DNA of 64,000 bases from Breviolum minutum Mf 1.05b.01 (lineage: Eukaryota > Sar > Dinophyceae > Suessiales > Symbiodiniaceae): the NCBI GenBank assembly GCA_000507305.1, contig DF241006.1, positions 1 through 64,000 on the forward strand, read 5' to 3'. The position numbers and the translations under genes were made by a program. Positions 21,171 through 31,742 of the stretch are shown here, piece after piece; positions within the stretch are counted from its first letter, which is position 1; each line of letters begins with the position of its first letter. The notes below the pieces were generated by a model. That model was not told the origin of the DNA. It saw nothing but the letters and a program-made list of their open reading frames with translations, and searched no databases.

Positions 21171-22181
21171 ATGGCCGCTATGCCCAGCCAACTGAAAGTG
21201 ACGACCATAGAAGGTGGTGTCTTCACCCTTGAAGTCATGCCAGCAAACACCATTGAAGAATTAAAGGCAATGCTTCGTGAAAAGAAACATTGTGAAGATC
21301 CCATTGAGCGACAAATCCTAAAAATAAAGGTCCTGGCGGGCAGAGTGTTAGTAGGTGATGATCAGACACTCGAGTCTGCGGGGCTGTTGCATGACGAATC
21401 GGAAGTGACAGTCATTTACTGTAGAAACGAAGTTGAAGCCGCAACAAAAGAGGAAATCCATGCAGAGGGCCTTCTGCAAGTCAAAATCCCGTCTTATCTC
21501 AAGGAAATTCCTCTTGGAGCCTTTGAAGGGTGCAATCAGGTTGTGAAGGTGGTAATCCCCGAGTCTGTGACGGCAATTAGGGCGCTGGCCTTTGGAAATT
21601 GCAAGTCTCTGGCAAGCATCACAATCCCTGAGTCGGTGACGACCATTGGGAGAAGTGCCTTTGCAAATTGCTGTTCATTGAAGAGCATCACTATCCCTGA
21701 GTCAGTGACGGCCATTGGGTACGATGCCTTTGAGGGTTGCAGTTCTTTGGAAAGCATCACTATCCCAGAGTCTGTGAGGTCCATTGGGAACTATGCCTTT
21801 GACGGTTGCAAGTCCTTGGCAAGTATCACTATCCCCAAGTCGGTGAGGATCATTGGGGAGTGTACCTTTAGAAATTGCAGTTCTTTGGCAAGCATCAGAA
21901 TCCCGGGGTCTGTGTTCGATATTGGAAAGCATGCCTTTCAAGGTTGCAAGTCTTTGGAAAGCATCAATCTCCCGCAAGGTTTGTGGGAGGATGGCGAGAG
22001 ATGGTCCATTGGGGAGGGTGCCTTTGAAGGTTGCAGTTCCTTAGCAAGCATCACTATCCCTGAGTTTTTGATGGACGATTGGACAGCATTGTCGGCTTTG
22101 GATCGGCTTCCATGGGCCAATGCTGTCCATCTTGAACCAGAGCGGAGCAAAGAAAAGAGCGGAGAAACCAAAAAATCCTGA
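21171..22181 (+). CDS. Ubiquitin-like domain plus BspA-type leucine-rich repeat protein, copy 2
   Basis: Intronless 336-residue paralogue of the gene at 10465. It shares the same N-terminal ubiquitin-like domain (MPSQLKVTTIEGG... to ...DESEVTVIYCRNEVEAA) followed by eight LRR_5 repeats. Repeat seven is lengthened by a few residues (GLWEDGERWS) and repeat eight runs into a charged tail ending ERSKEKSGETKKS. In copy 1 the DNA matching this tail lies after the stop codon, so the two proteins end differently. ATG 21171 (gccgccATGGcc) matches the copy 1 start; the frame is open for 46 more codons upstream but only from a GTG. About 100 extra bases lie between the acceptor at 20951 and the ATG compared with copy 1, so the 5' UTR has an insertion or an extra intron. 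Function unknown; protein binding is likely. Confidence 0.85.
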   Translation: MAAMPSQLKVTTIEGGVFTLEVMPANTIEELKAMLREKKHCEDPIERQILKIKVLAGRVLVGDDQTLESAGLLHDESEVTVIYCRNEVEAATKEEIHAEGLLQVKIPSYLKEIPLGAFEGCNQVVKVVIPESVTAIRALAFGNCKSLASITIPESVTTIGRSAFANCCSLKSITIPESVTAIGYDAFEGCSSLESITIPESVRSIGNYAFDGCKSLASITIPKSVRIIGECTFRNCSSLASIRIPGSVFDIGKHAFQGCKSLESINLPQGLWEDGERWSIGEGAFEGCSSLASITIPEFLMDDWTALSALDRLPWANAVHLEPERSKEKSGETKKS

Positions 22182-22220
22182 AAATGGGAAACGTGACCCC
22201 CGAAATCACACATCTACCCG

Positions 22221-22259
22221 GTTGTTGTTGTTGTTGTTGTTGCTGTTGTTTCTGTTGTT
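22221..22259. repeat. (GTT)n microsatellite
   Basis: GTT run immediately beyond the right edge of the segmental duplication. Confidence 0.85.
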
Positions 22260-22499
22260 AGAAGATACTGGTCTAGTTACATTCCTTTTAATTTCCTTAT
22301 AAACTTTAAGATCTTCAAGGCATCCAAGGAGATCTTCAAGTCGCCCAAACGCCAAAAACCGTAGAAGGCATGAATTCCTAGATTATCTAGATTAGTTGTT
22401 TTCATTTTTCTTAGGACGATTATTCTGATTGGCCCCTGAGTTCATCGGAGTTCATCATTTAGAGCCCCCCAATTCCGTTGACTCGCCGACCGGTTGCAG

Positions 22500-22583
22500 G
22501 ATTTGCGACGTGCTCTCACGGACCTGCAAGGCGGGTTGTTTGACGGAGTTGATGGAAACTTCTTGCACCAAAAAAGGGCAAAG
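22500..22583 (+). CDS. Putative exon, 28 codons, both splice sites good
   Basis: CGACCGGTTGCAG then DLRRALTDLQGGLFDGVDGN and on to GCAAAG/GTGAAC; phase 0 at both ends, above 50% G+C. Lies 320 bases after the second LRR gene. Confidence 0.45.
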
Positions 22584-22901
22584 GTGAACATGAAAATGGC
22601 AGCCTGTTTATGGTATATGTTTTTAATTTATATGGTATATATTGGATCTACACCACCCAGGATGGCAATCACAAGGAGTCTGGGTTGGTAATACAATGAC
22701 CCCTGATCTACCCCCAAACCCAGGATGTCAGTCAACACCAGGATTCATCATATTTTTAGTAGGGGATCCCAACCTAAACCTTCATTTGCCGCTGCCGCTG
22801 GCTTACTGGTGGGGGGTGGGGTAGATACAAAGTATATATACACTTGAAACTAACACACGTATTGATTTGGACAATTTTCTGCACCAGTAATGTTGCTAAT
22901 G

Positions 22902-23013
22902 CTAGGTGGTGGTATCAAATAATTTTTTAATGTTCCTCCCCTACCTAAGGGAAACGATATAATTTGACGAACATATTTTTTCAGATGGGTTGGTGAAAAA
23001 CCACCAAGGATAG
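22902..23013. mobile_element. Family A introner-like element
   Basis: CTAGGTGGTGGTATCAAAT at the left and GTGAAAAACCACCAAGGATAG at the right bracket the conserved TTTGACGAACATATTTTT. Confidence 0.7.
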
Positions 23014-23029
23014 TAGTGAAAAGGTCCAG

Positions 23030-23087
23030 AGCTTCCAAGCCATGAAACTGTTCTTAGCGCCGCCAGGCCATAGGGAGGATCTACAAG
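23030..23087 (+). CDS. Putative exon
   Basis: AAAGGTCCAG then SFQAMKLFLAPPGHREDLQ and CTACAAG/GTGCGT. Only this frame avoids stops. It starts 17 bases after a family A copy. Confidence 0.35.
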
Positions 23088-23168
23088 GTGCGTGGACCGG
23101 GGGGGGACCGGACGACGACAAAAATGAAGACGAAGCGCCATATTTTGGAAGAAGGAATGAGTTTGGAG

Positions 23169-23247
23169 CTGTTTCTAGTTCCCTTAATATTGCCAATTGG
23201 GTGATTTTTTGCTACCGATCCCACCTATTAAGGGAATCAGGAAACTC
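23169..23247. mobile_element. Family I element, copy 1
   Basis: TGTTTCTAGTTCCCTTAATA at the left and TATTAAGGGAATCAGGAAAC at the right around CAATTGGGTGATT. Confidence 0.75.
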
Positions 23248-24082
23248 CATTGAAATGAGTTTGAACAAAGAACACTATATACCCTCCTGAGAATAGCATT
23301 TTCCCCCCTTTTTCAAGGCACTTTTGAAGATGATGTTCCTTTTTTTCGAAAGGTGCGGATATGATGTTAGTTCCCTTGAAGGATAGTCAATTGTTCAAAA
23401 ATATGGTCCTTTCAAAAACAAGCAAGCGAACAAGACTGAGTGGCTCAAACTCTTAGGCAACTATCAACCTTGCCCCATTTTGGCATCTCTTTTGTTCAGT
23501 TGTAAACTGGTTGTTGGTTTCAGGGATTGTTGGATGCCCTGAACATCCAGCATCTTTCAAATGAACAATGAAAAATAACGAACTTCGTTGTTTGGATTAT
23601 GTAATATTATAGGGGATTTTACGACCCATTTTGTATGGGCATTGGAACAGGTCATTATAAGCTATCCCCGACTAATCAATCCGTCATTATGGACTACTGA
23701 GTATCATTTGCTTGATATTCCATAAATGATTCCAAGGGATCACAAGGATCCCATTAACTCGTGACTATTTCTATGATGTACAACCAGGCAATCCATACAC
23801 GTCAAAAAAGTTGTGGAAATAGAACATAGGAAGCCCCCAAAGTGGATCTTTTGACAAAATCTCCCTCAAAACCCCAAAAGTGATGGCCATCAATTGATTC
23901 ATTTGGAGGTTTCCACGTCAAAAGTGATGATTTGAACAGAATCAATCATGTTGTTAATGAATCATCAAACACAATGGTGATTCGAGCAAAAAACATGTTT
24001 GTCCACGTCAATGAATGCGGAATAAGCTTGGATCAATTTGATGAGTTGACAACATATCCGCTCAAAGGTGTTGGGGGATCAG

Positions 24083-24139
24083 GATGATTTTTGTTCGCCA
24101 ATTCATTGGTGAAGTTGGCCTCGCCACTTTTGAGGCCAG
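24083..24139 (+). CDS. Putative exon
   Basis: GGGGGATCAG then MIFVRQFIGEVGLATFEA and GGCCAG/GTAATA. 57 bases; partial codons at both ends. Confidence 0.35.
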
Positions 24140-24460
24140 GTAATACTCTTGATGGGTTCAGGACTGTTTCCGAGCTAACATCATGGGGTGCGCACGTGAT
24201 TATCCTACCTATCGGATCCATGAGACTGGTACGTGTGCTTACAAAGTTCTTGGTATATATGTCTATTTATGGTTCGGTCAATGCAGGCAAATATTACAAT
24301 AAATCTGGGAAACAAATTAGCCAAGATCACCCCCAAATTGATGGTTTAGCAGAGCAATCCCCCCCCCAAACATGAAACATGCCCTGAAATATAGTAGCTT
24401 GGCTCCCGATATATATTACATGTATTGTTTGGGTTACTGGGTTCTCCAATTTCCTATCAG

Positions 24461-24597
24461 GTTTCCAAGCATCCCGGATTCGGCCTTTTGGTTTTGACAA
24501 CAGCAGTGCTGTTACTAAGGATGCGCCGACCATTTGTCTGGTGGTTGTCAGCATCGTTGCACTGGTCATCTTGTACGACTGGCCCAGCATTCGGAAG
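24461..24597 (+). CDS. Putative exon with a membrane helix
   Basis: CCAATTTCCTATCAG then two bases and 45 codons ending CGGAAG/GTGTAA. The product has a hydrophilic half (FQASRIRPFGFDNSSAVTKD) and then APTICLVVVSIVALVILYDW, a classic transmembrane helix. About 53% G+C. One of the best exon candidates in the window. Confidence 0.5.
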
Positions 24598-25130
24598 GTG
24601 TAACAAAAACACGGCTTGAGGTCAGGCTAAGCGGCTAAGGTTGTGTACCAACCCCTATGTAGATCCAAACAGCGAAACGGAGAAGGTATGACTGGACCCC
24701 AAGATTTATCCAAAAAAAAATCACTAAACCTCAGGAGGTACAAAGATTAATTGTATCCGTAAATGGGTAGATTTGTAACTATAATTATAGAAATCTCCCA
24801 TTTAAGACTAAACCAAGCTTTTTTGATCACTGCTCAGGGTAACGGTTCATCTACAGACTGTGGGGAGAATGACTGCCAATACAGTAAAGCTGTAGTAATC
24901 ATGTCTGGTTGAATTCTTGGAAGGTTACAGGAGTTCAACACGAAAGATTGTAATTTAAGATAGTTCAATTGGAAATCTTCGCCGGTTACCTTATATAATG
25001 GAAATGTTGCTGGGTGAAATATGAAAAAAACACCTACTTAGATCATGTCTCAAATTATGAAGACCCTGAAAGTCCGGGGACCAAACCAAGAAAGACTTTT
25101 TGATGAAACATGTAGAAATGTTTCTTTACT

Positions 25131-25240
25131 GCTGTTGATGGTTCAGAAATCCGTAACAACCATCTGGGATGTATAAACCCAGATCATGGAATAAACTACC
25201 TACCTCAATTGGTGAGTTTACCGGATTTCTGAACCATGAA
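25131..25240. mobile_element. Family J element
   Basis: CTGTTGATGGTTCAGAAATC at the left and ACCGGATTTCTGAACCATGA at the right. Confidence 0.7.
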
Positions 25241-25705
25241 CGTTCGTATGGGTCAAGCCGTATTGTTGGACATCCTGGGTATCCAATGCATCCACCAAGC
25301 TAAGACCCAGGACTACATTTTCCTCACTTGACTCCGAACAAATTGCCATGGGGTGACTGAATTTAGGTTACCAATGATCAGACAACTATAGTAGTTGCTG
25401 TACCTGAGGGTATTGTGACTTGATTTTAAGAGCTCATTTTGTTTGTGTTTGTTTAAAGGGAGGCATCAACCAAACAGGAAGGGAGGGTCGTCAGTGGGTT
25501 GGAACCCTTTTTGGGGGGTGACTTGGGGGAATATCGTTTCAAAAATGAGTTAGAATGTCAGTTTCAATGTGTATAGCTTGTGGTTCATGTTGGTGGTTAA
25601 TTATCAAAAGCGTATTTTCAAGGAGAAAATCAACCACCCCACATGCAACACCCCATTGAGAGTGTGGTGATGGACTCTTTCCCTAAGGATTTTAGTGCTT
25701 TTTAG

Positions 25706-25784
25706 CACCTTCCTTGCTCGCGTCCTTGGGGCAAAGTTGGCGATAGTATCTCGACGTGACGTCGATCCGTGGGAATGGAAACAT
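25706..25784 (+). CDS. Putative exon
   Basis: GTGCTTTTTAG then TFLARVLGAKLAIVSRRDVD and PWEWKH to CAT/GTTTAA. G+C-rich, 1 + 26 codons. Confidence 0.4.
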
Positions 25785-25993
25785 GTTTAAAAATGGTCGA
25801 TATTTTTTGGGGTGGCATAAAAAAAGAACATCGGACCCTTACCCCAAAATGTTTTTTTTGGGGGGCTGGATGATGGTGCCACGAACGGTGAACGTTGGAT
25901 TCTGGATAACTGTTTGCCGAAAGTTTGGATTCAAACATCACAGCTGCGATGTCTGACTCTTTCGCCTTGAATACTCAGCCATGCATGTAACAG

Positions 25994-26097
25994 ACACCAA
26001 CATGTACAATGTTACTGGCCGCGAACACTTCATCTTGCCGTGCCAACACCACATATGTTGGGTTGTTCCATGCATTGGCATCATCTCTTGTCATTGG
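25994..26097 (+). CDS. Putative exon ending at a consensus donor
   Basis: TGCATGTAACAG then TPTCTMLLAANTSSCRANTT and YVGLFHALASSLVI to ATTGG/GTGAGC. It has two N-glycosylation motifs and a hydrophobic end; a second frame is also open. It follows 25706-25784 in phase. Confidence 0.4.
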
Positions 26098-26670
26098 GTG
26101 AGCTCCCAATACCAATAAAGAACGCCATTTTTAGGGGCAAGCTGCTTGTTTCAGGGAGGGTAATGGATGAAACAAAGACAAGAAACCACTTTGACCCCAA
26201 ACCAAACATCTTGAACTTGAGATGGCATAGGTTTTTTCAATGGGCCAACTTTTGTTGTGAACTGTGACCATGTTTTTTTTTGATGTTTTTTGGTGCATTT
26301 TTGTCTGAAACTGGAGAAGTTCTTGTTGATTCCGCAACTCACAAAGGTGAATAGATGAAGAAGTTTTGCTCAGGTAATGAATTGGCCAGTTGAAAAAAAA
26401 CATATAGAGGGTTGCAGATGGGTAAGCTGGAAAATCCTTAAAGTATCTCCTTGTACATGTATCTGGTTGTACCATCCATAACTTTTAAAAACACCTTTCA
26501 GGTAATGTGACCTCACATAGGAACGGATAAGAATTCACAATCTCGACTTGTAGATGCAATTCAAATTATAAGATAGATCAACGAACATTGGACATTTTCC
26601 AGTCAGTCAGACAATAGTTTTTGTCACAAATCATGGCAAAAATCAGGAAAAGCCATCCCCAAGATCAATA

Positions 26671-26759
26671 GCTGTTTCTGGTTCCCTTAATAAGTGGTAT
26701 ATACTGTCAATTGGGTGATTACATGCTACCTACCACCTATTAAGGGAACTAGGAAACTT
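26671..26759. mobile_element. Family I element, copy 2
   Basis: TGTTTCTGGTTCCCTTAATA at the left and TATTAAGGGAACTAGGAAAC at the right around CAATTGGGTGATTACATGC. Confidence 0.8.
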
Positions 26760-26928
26760 CATTGACAAGACTCATCGCGTTTTTTTCCTCCACATCCGCC
26801 ACTCAGATGGTCGATCTACTTCTCTTTTGGTGTTTTGCACGCCTGGTAGCACGAGCACCTTGGCAATATCGGCAGATGAGGTGGAAAATGGCTTGGGATC
26901 ATTGAAAATTTGTGACTGTCTTGCATAT

Positions 26929-27037
26929 CCCATACCATCCATGAGACTGGCATATTCACAATTCACCTACATTTAGTTGATTTGTATTGGTAAATGTAGG
27001 GAAATATACTCAATATACCATACATGGATGGTATGGG
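26929..27037. mobile_element. Family B palindromic element
   Basis: CCCATACCATCCATGAGACT at the left and CATACATGGATGGTATGGG at the right, complementary at the ends. Confidence 0.7.
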
Positions 27038-27548
27038 TAAGTTTATTCCAATCATCCGGGGGTTCAATGATTTTGAGGTATAGGTCACACCCATGGATGA
27101 AAAGATGTTTGTTGGCCTTGTGACGAAAGTTTTGATGAAAGTTCTTGTGATTTTAGAGATCAATCCAAAACAATGAAAAATGATGGGCTATACATGATTT
27201 CTAAGTGAAAAACTTGCAGAGTTTTGTTTCTCGTGGGCAGCACAACCCCCTCAATTGTTATGAAAATCCACACCAACATCTAGATACGTTATTCACACCA
27301 TATTAATGTGTATTGATGTCCCACCACAATATAACCAGCCAGAAAACATTATGAGTATATAATTGGCTGCTCGGCAGACAACAACTGTTCGGGCCATTGC
27401 TTACTTCACACTCCCAATACTTCTTATCAAGCCAATATCACCCCCCCAATTTTGTGGGTTGGTTTAATCAACAAAAGAAGGATCGTTTTTTCAACCACCA
27501 TTTTTTCAGAGGTAAACTTGCTGTTAGTTTTTAGGGAGGATTTTTTAG

Positions 27549-27713
27549 TCACTTTCCATGATCTTTATTGTCATCATTGTCATCCAAAGCAAAAATGATC
27601 CTCCAAACAAGGCGGTTAGATTTACATCCACAACACCCGACGGGTTGCCACGGCACCGAGGCGTTGATGTTTCCAGGTTCCTTGAAGATCTTCCAACGAA
27701 GCACCGAAGCTAA
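27549..27713 (+). CDS. Putative exon with a membrane helix, possibly terminal
   Basis: GGAGGATTTTTTAG then SLSMIFIVIIVIQSKNDPPN and a basic tail (FTSTTPDGLPRHRGVDVS). It could be spliced at TTTCCAG/GTTCC (27676) or read on through FLEDLPTKHRS to TAA at 27713. One hydrophobic helix followed by a hydrophilic tail would suit the C-terminus of a membrane protein. Confidence 0.45.
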   Translation, partial: SLSMIFIVIIVIQSKNDPPNKAVRFTSTTPDGLPRHRGVDVSRFLEDLPTKHRS

Positions 27714-28717
27714 CTACAGGTTCCTTTTGTCAGCAAATTCAACCGCGATTCTTGTGGATTTTGTTTACCCTAAGGATCATTGGACCCTCCTATAGACAGG
27801 TTTGACTCTGTATTAAGCACGGTTTTGGGATCTCCAAAGCACCAGGCACTTGAGATCCCATGATTCTTAGGGTGTGATATTTTTTCCGACAATTTTGTTT
27901 TACTGACTGGTGCTGCTTAGTGAGGAGCTGAAATGAACTTAAAAAGATGGGCCATGTTTCACTGCTAAATGAATCAATCAAAAGGTCGCAACTGCCTGGG
28001 GGATGATGAGCACTTGCCAGATTTTTGTTCAGGGATTTGGTATTTTGAGTTGAAGTTGCAGTAGAGAAGAGTGATGTCACTAGGGTTGCAGGTTTTTTGT
28101 TCCTCATCTCAGGTTTAAGTAAGGGGAATTCTCCATCTTTTTTTGAAGTTAAATTCAAGGCAATATGTTTTGAGCATATTTTGTACTTTGTAGCATGGTA
28201 AATCACCATCAACCACCATTTGAGATGATTTGTTTCTGTTTTGTTTTTCTTTTTTTTCGAAGCATCTTATGAAAATCCAAGCCTTAAGATGGTATTTCCT
28301 GACAACCTGCTTGACGGATGCACTAATGGAGTAACAACAAAGCAATGCAATGCCATGCATTGGGGTTACATGTTAAATTTGCATGGTGACATGTCAGGAT
28401 GATGATGAACTTTGCTTTTACTTGGAGGCTTCATAGATTTATATGTACAAAGGAGTTCCCAAGTTGTGCGCAAACAAAATGGACGTTGAGTAACAACAAC
28501 AACAACAACAACGACAACGACAATGACAACGGCAGGTAGATCTAATTCAAACACCTCCAAGCAACACATTTCTTGACTGTTCCCATTTGGAATGGCCCAT
28601 TGCACTGCATTCCACAGTGGGCGATGTGTATAAATGACCTGAGTCACTCATGCATTCCTTCATAAGATACTGTAGCTTCAAGATGCTTCTTATGTAACTT
28701 TGAAATGTTTGTAGATA
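27714..28717. other. No gene recognised
   Basis: Minus-strand open frames (27790-28212) lack splice support; the stretch contains the AAC microsatellite. Confidence 0.3.
28491..28532. repeat. (AAC)n microsatellite
   Basis: AAC repeats passing into ACG/AAT variants. Confidence 0.85.
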
Positions 28718-28830
28718 TATGGGTGTTTCCAAAAATAGGGGTACAAGTACCCCAAAATGGTGGTTTATAATGGAAAACCCTATTAAAATGGATGATTTGG
28801 GGGTACCCCTATTTTCGGAAACATCCATAT
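28718..28830. mobile_element. Family D palindromic element
   Basis: GGGTGTTTCCAAAAATAGGG at the left and CCCTATTTTCGGAAACATCC at the right, about 110 bases; the inner TTATAATGGAAAACCCTATT is conserved. Short open frames across it are repeat artefacts. Confidence 0.8.
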
Positions 28831-29139
28831 AAACTGATAAAACGTTAAGGTTCATCATTCTGCATCCATCCACTGGGTATCTTTCACCAATCCTGGGTCC
28901 AACTGAGGGTGGAGGTGGCTCGTCATTACGTGATGTACGTGAGGCATTTGTGGCACTTCCTTCGTCATGTCACGTGGCCCTAAAAGATTTTGGGTGACGG
29001 TAAGAGGTGGTGGTGGCGCCTCTTGAACATTACCATCATAAGGGTTGTCATTGTGTGCGGTCCTTATATTTTCTCGTTATTCAATGTATGCATGAACATT
29101 GTCATTGTTCTTCCATTGTCATGTCATCACATATCATCA

Positions 29140-29250
29140 CTAGGTGGTGGTTTCTAAAACATTTTTGGAATTTTCACCCCTTTCCTTTTGGAAATGATCC
29201 AATTTGACGATTTTCAGATGGGTTGGTGAAAAACCACCCCCTATCATTAG
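29140..29250. mobile_element. Family A introner-like element
   Basis: CTAGGTGGTGGTTTCTAAAA at the left; AATGATCCAATTTGACGA inside; the right end AAAAACCACCCCCTATCATT AG is eroded but still ends in AG. Confidence 0.7.
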
Positions 29251-29318
29251 CATAGGCACATGTCCATGCTCGCATCCCTGAAGACCACCTGGAGCTGTGA
29301 TCCCTTGAGTTGATTAAG

Positions 29319-29408
29319 GCTTCGCGCTTGACGGACGGTCCCATGAAAGGCGTTACCTTGGAGGGCTTAGTGCGGCATCTCAAAAGATTTGAGCAGTTGA
29401 GCAGTTGA
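29319..29408 (+). CDS. Putative exon
   Basis: GTTGATTAAG then ASRLTDGPMKGVTLEGLVRH and LKRFEQLSS to TGA. The donor is not obvious; another frame is open as well. Confidence 0.3.
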   Translation, partial: ASRLTDGPMKGVTLEGLVRHLKRFEQLSS

Positions 29409-29449
29409 GAGGTTTTCGGTTGTCGGTTGGTTAGGTTGGGTGAATTTTA

Positions 29450-29568
29450 GGGGCATGAGAAATGTTACTACCCAGATATAATGATTATAGGGATATATAG
29501 GCATTGTTTGAGATAAGCCATGAAATAATTAAGGATCTTTCATAAACAAACCAGTATTTCATGGTTCA
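29450..29568. mobile_element. Family C element, diverged
   Basis: ACTACCCAGATATAATGATT, AAGGATCTTTCATAAAC and CCAGTATTTCATGG keep the family order. Confidence 0.5.
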
Positions 29569-30820
29569 TGTCATCATTTTTGAGTTTTGATCACTGCTCA
29601 TTCGGAATTTGTACCCGTCCATGAAGGGCAAATTTCATCTAGCTAGCCACTAGTTCCCGCCGTTGGGTCACTCACCCCCCAAATAAATGGTGGGTTTAGG
29701 ATGTGGGAATCTCCCCAAAAAGTTCAGTTTATAGGAATCATTGTACTTTGCCCATGTCCATGTCCGTGGGAAAGCATGGTGATTCTGATTTCTGGTGTCT
29801 TGTGTTTTTTTGTTTCAGAGGTTCGCTATATAGTTTGGTGCCTATTTTTTAAGGTTCCAGATTCCAAATAGAAAAGAAATCTCAAACTTCATATCCAAAC
29901 TTCCAGTTAGTTGGCTTCTTAACCCTCTATTTGTAGACTAAGATTCTGAAGCCTAGCTCTGGATGTTCCCATTGGGGTCTATTTTTTCAACGCAAAAAAA
30001 CGATGGGGTGTTTTCATGTGGTTAGATATACCAGCCACCAGCCACCAGCTGAATGTGTTGAAGCTGAGAATCCTCCAAGGGTCATCATTTTCACCCAAAG
30101 TGGAATTTTTTGGAGAAAAAAAAACGGTGTCAGGAGTGGCGGTATTTTTGTGGATATAAATTAAGGTGCTTCTTTGGTCCAAAAAAAATGTTTCCCCAAA
30201 AAGAGTACGCCCACATATATATATATATATATAGGAGTATCTTGGAAGGAAACAGATTCAGATGACTTGTTGTTGCCACTTGAAATGGCATGGTTGAAGC
30301 CGGCCACATTGGCTTTTTGGAAGTGTAGCCACTTGATGGGCCACATCTTAGTTGATAAACAGAGGAAAAGGTTGCTTTGAAACTTGAACCACTCTTCTCT
30401 TCTCCGTTGAATCCAGATTGATTAAGCGCGAAATCCTTCTTGGCTTTGTATGTGCAGGAGGGGGTGTTGAATGAATGTCCACGGGATTAGTACCATAGTC
30501 ATGTACATATGTATTTATATATATATATATATTTGCAGGACTATATAATTCAGGCTGCAAGATTAAGTGAAATCTTAAAGGAGTACAGCATTTTTTCATG
30601 AATGAAACATAAAGTAGAAGTGTCCATCTATCATTTCATGAAACTTATTCCAACAAACTTGCTATTCTTCTCCATGTCAACAGCTTTATCCCAGACATTT
30701 TTCTTATCACCAGCAATCCAACCAAGCTTTCTTAAGCAACCAACTAACTTTCAACCCAACAAAAAACATCAAAAACCAACGGGTCACGTCGATGGTTTAA
30801 GCCGAGGAAAAATCCTGCAG

Positions 30821-30893
30821 TGCTGTAGCCTCTCTGGCCAATTCACTCCGTACCCAAGAGCAGCATGAGGCGAATGGTGTGACCCCCCGACAG
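30821..30893 (+). CDS. Putative exon, both splice sites good
   Basis: AAAAATCCTGCAG then AVASLANSLRTQEQHEANGV and TPRQ to CGACAG/GTTGAT, 56% G+C. Alternate frames are stopped or less consistent. Confidence 0.45.
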
Positions 30894-31319
30894 GTTGATG
30901 ATTTGTGAGCCCGGTGAACAGGTTGGCCAAGCTGTTTTGTGAAAGGGTTTTTGCCTAAAGGTTACAGATTATTTCACCAATGTTGCTTATTATTTTTTAT
31001 TTAAGATATATTCAATTCCCTACGTCGGAGATGTTTTACTCACATGTCTTTTGATTTTGGTCTATGGAAATGGTTACATTTCATAGGTCATTGCTTTTTT
31101 GTTTTCAGATTCTGGTCCCAAAAGATTGGAGGAGATACACAAAGTGTTGAGATGTATTTTTGTTCCAGCCCTTAACGGCTAATACAACTTTTGGAGACGG
31201 TTTCAGGAAAGGCCAAACATGCTGGATTTGTATAGAATCTTTACCCAGTTGCGGTGAATGTCATGTATGAGAAGTGTTAAATAGGATGAAATAGGTGCAT
31301 TAAAAATTCCTGACATGCA

Positions 31320-31742
31320 ATGATACCTACCCTAGATTATGTAACCCTTCCCAACCATCTTAAGATTCAACTGCAAGCCCATGTAAAACCTATACTTAAA
31401 GCCATCCTAAAAAACATGCCAGGAGGTATGACAGGAGGGTTTTGGATCAAGACAATCCCAAAAAAGTATGTTATGTTTGGATTCGCAAGCACCACTGAGC
31501 TTAAGTACAGCCGCATGAGAGTTAAACAGCTCTTGTTTGGGCAAATCATGCTCATAAATACACAAGTTGCTAGTTCACATGTTTGGGTCATATTTGGTAG
31601 CCTCAAACTCCGAAAACACTCATATTCCATTGACCTAGATGAACGTTGGATGATTTTCAGGATCCTTAGAACAAACGCACCTGCCATCTTCCAGAACTTG
31701 CAAGACTTCTTGTTTTCTTTCCGTTTGGGGGTGGTCCCTTGA
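31320..31742 (+). other. 140-codon ATG open frame, unrecognised
   Basis: Begins at an ATG and continues without interruption, but the antisense strand is also open for 147 codons (31367-31810), and another minus frame is open at 31635-31829. No family recognised. Possibly a decayed gene or an uncharacterised exon. Confidence 0.2.

Larger units (their letters stand above)
20371..22205 (+). repeat. 1.8-kb segmental duplication, right copy
   Basis: Matches 9681-11440 in order and orientation, with indels (shorter upstream part, an added stretch of about 100 bases in the 5' UTR, and two more LRR units). The right edge stops just before a GTT microsatellite at 22221. Confidence 0.85.
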
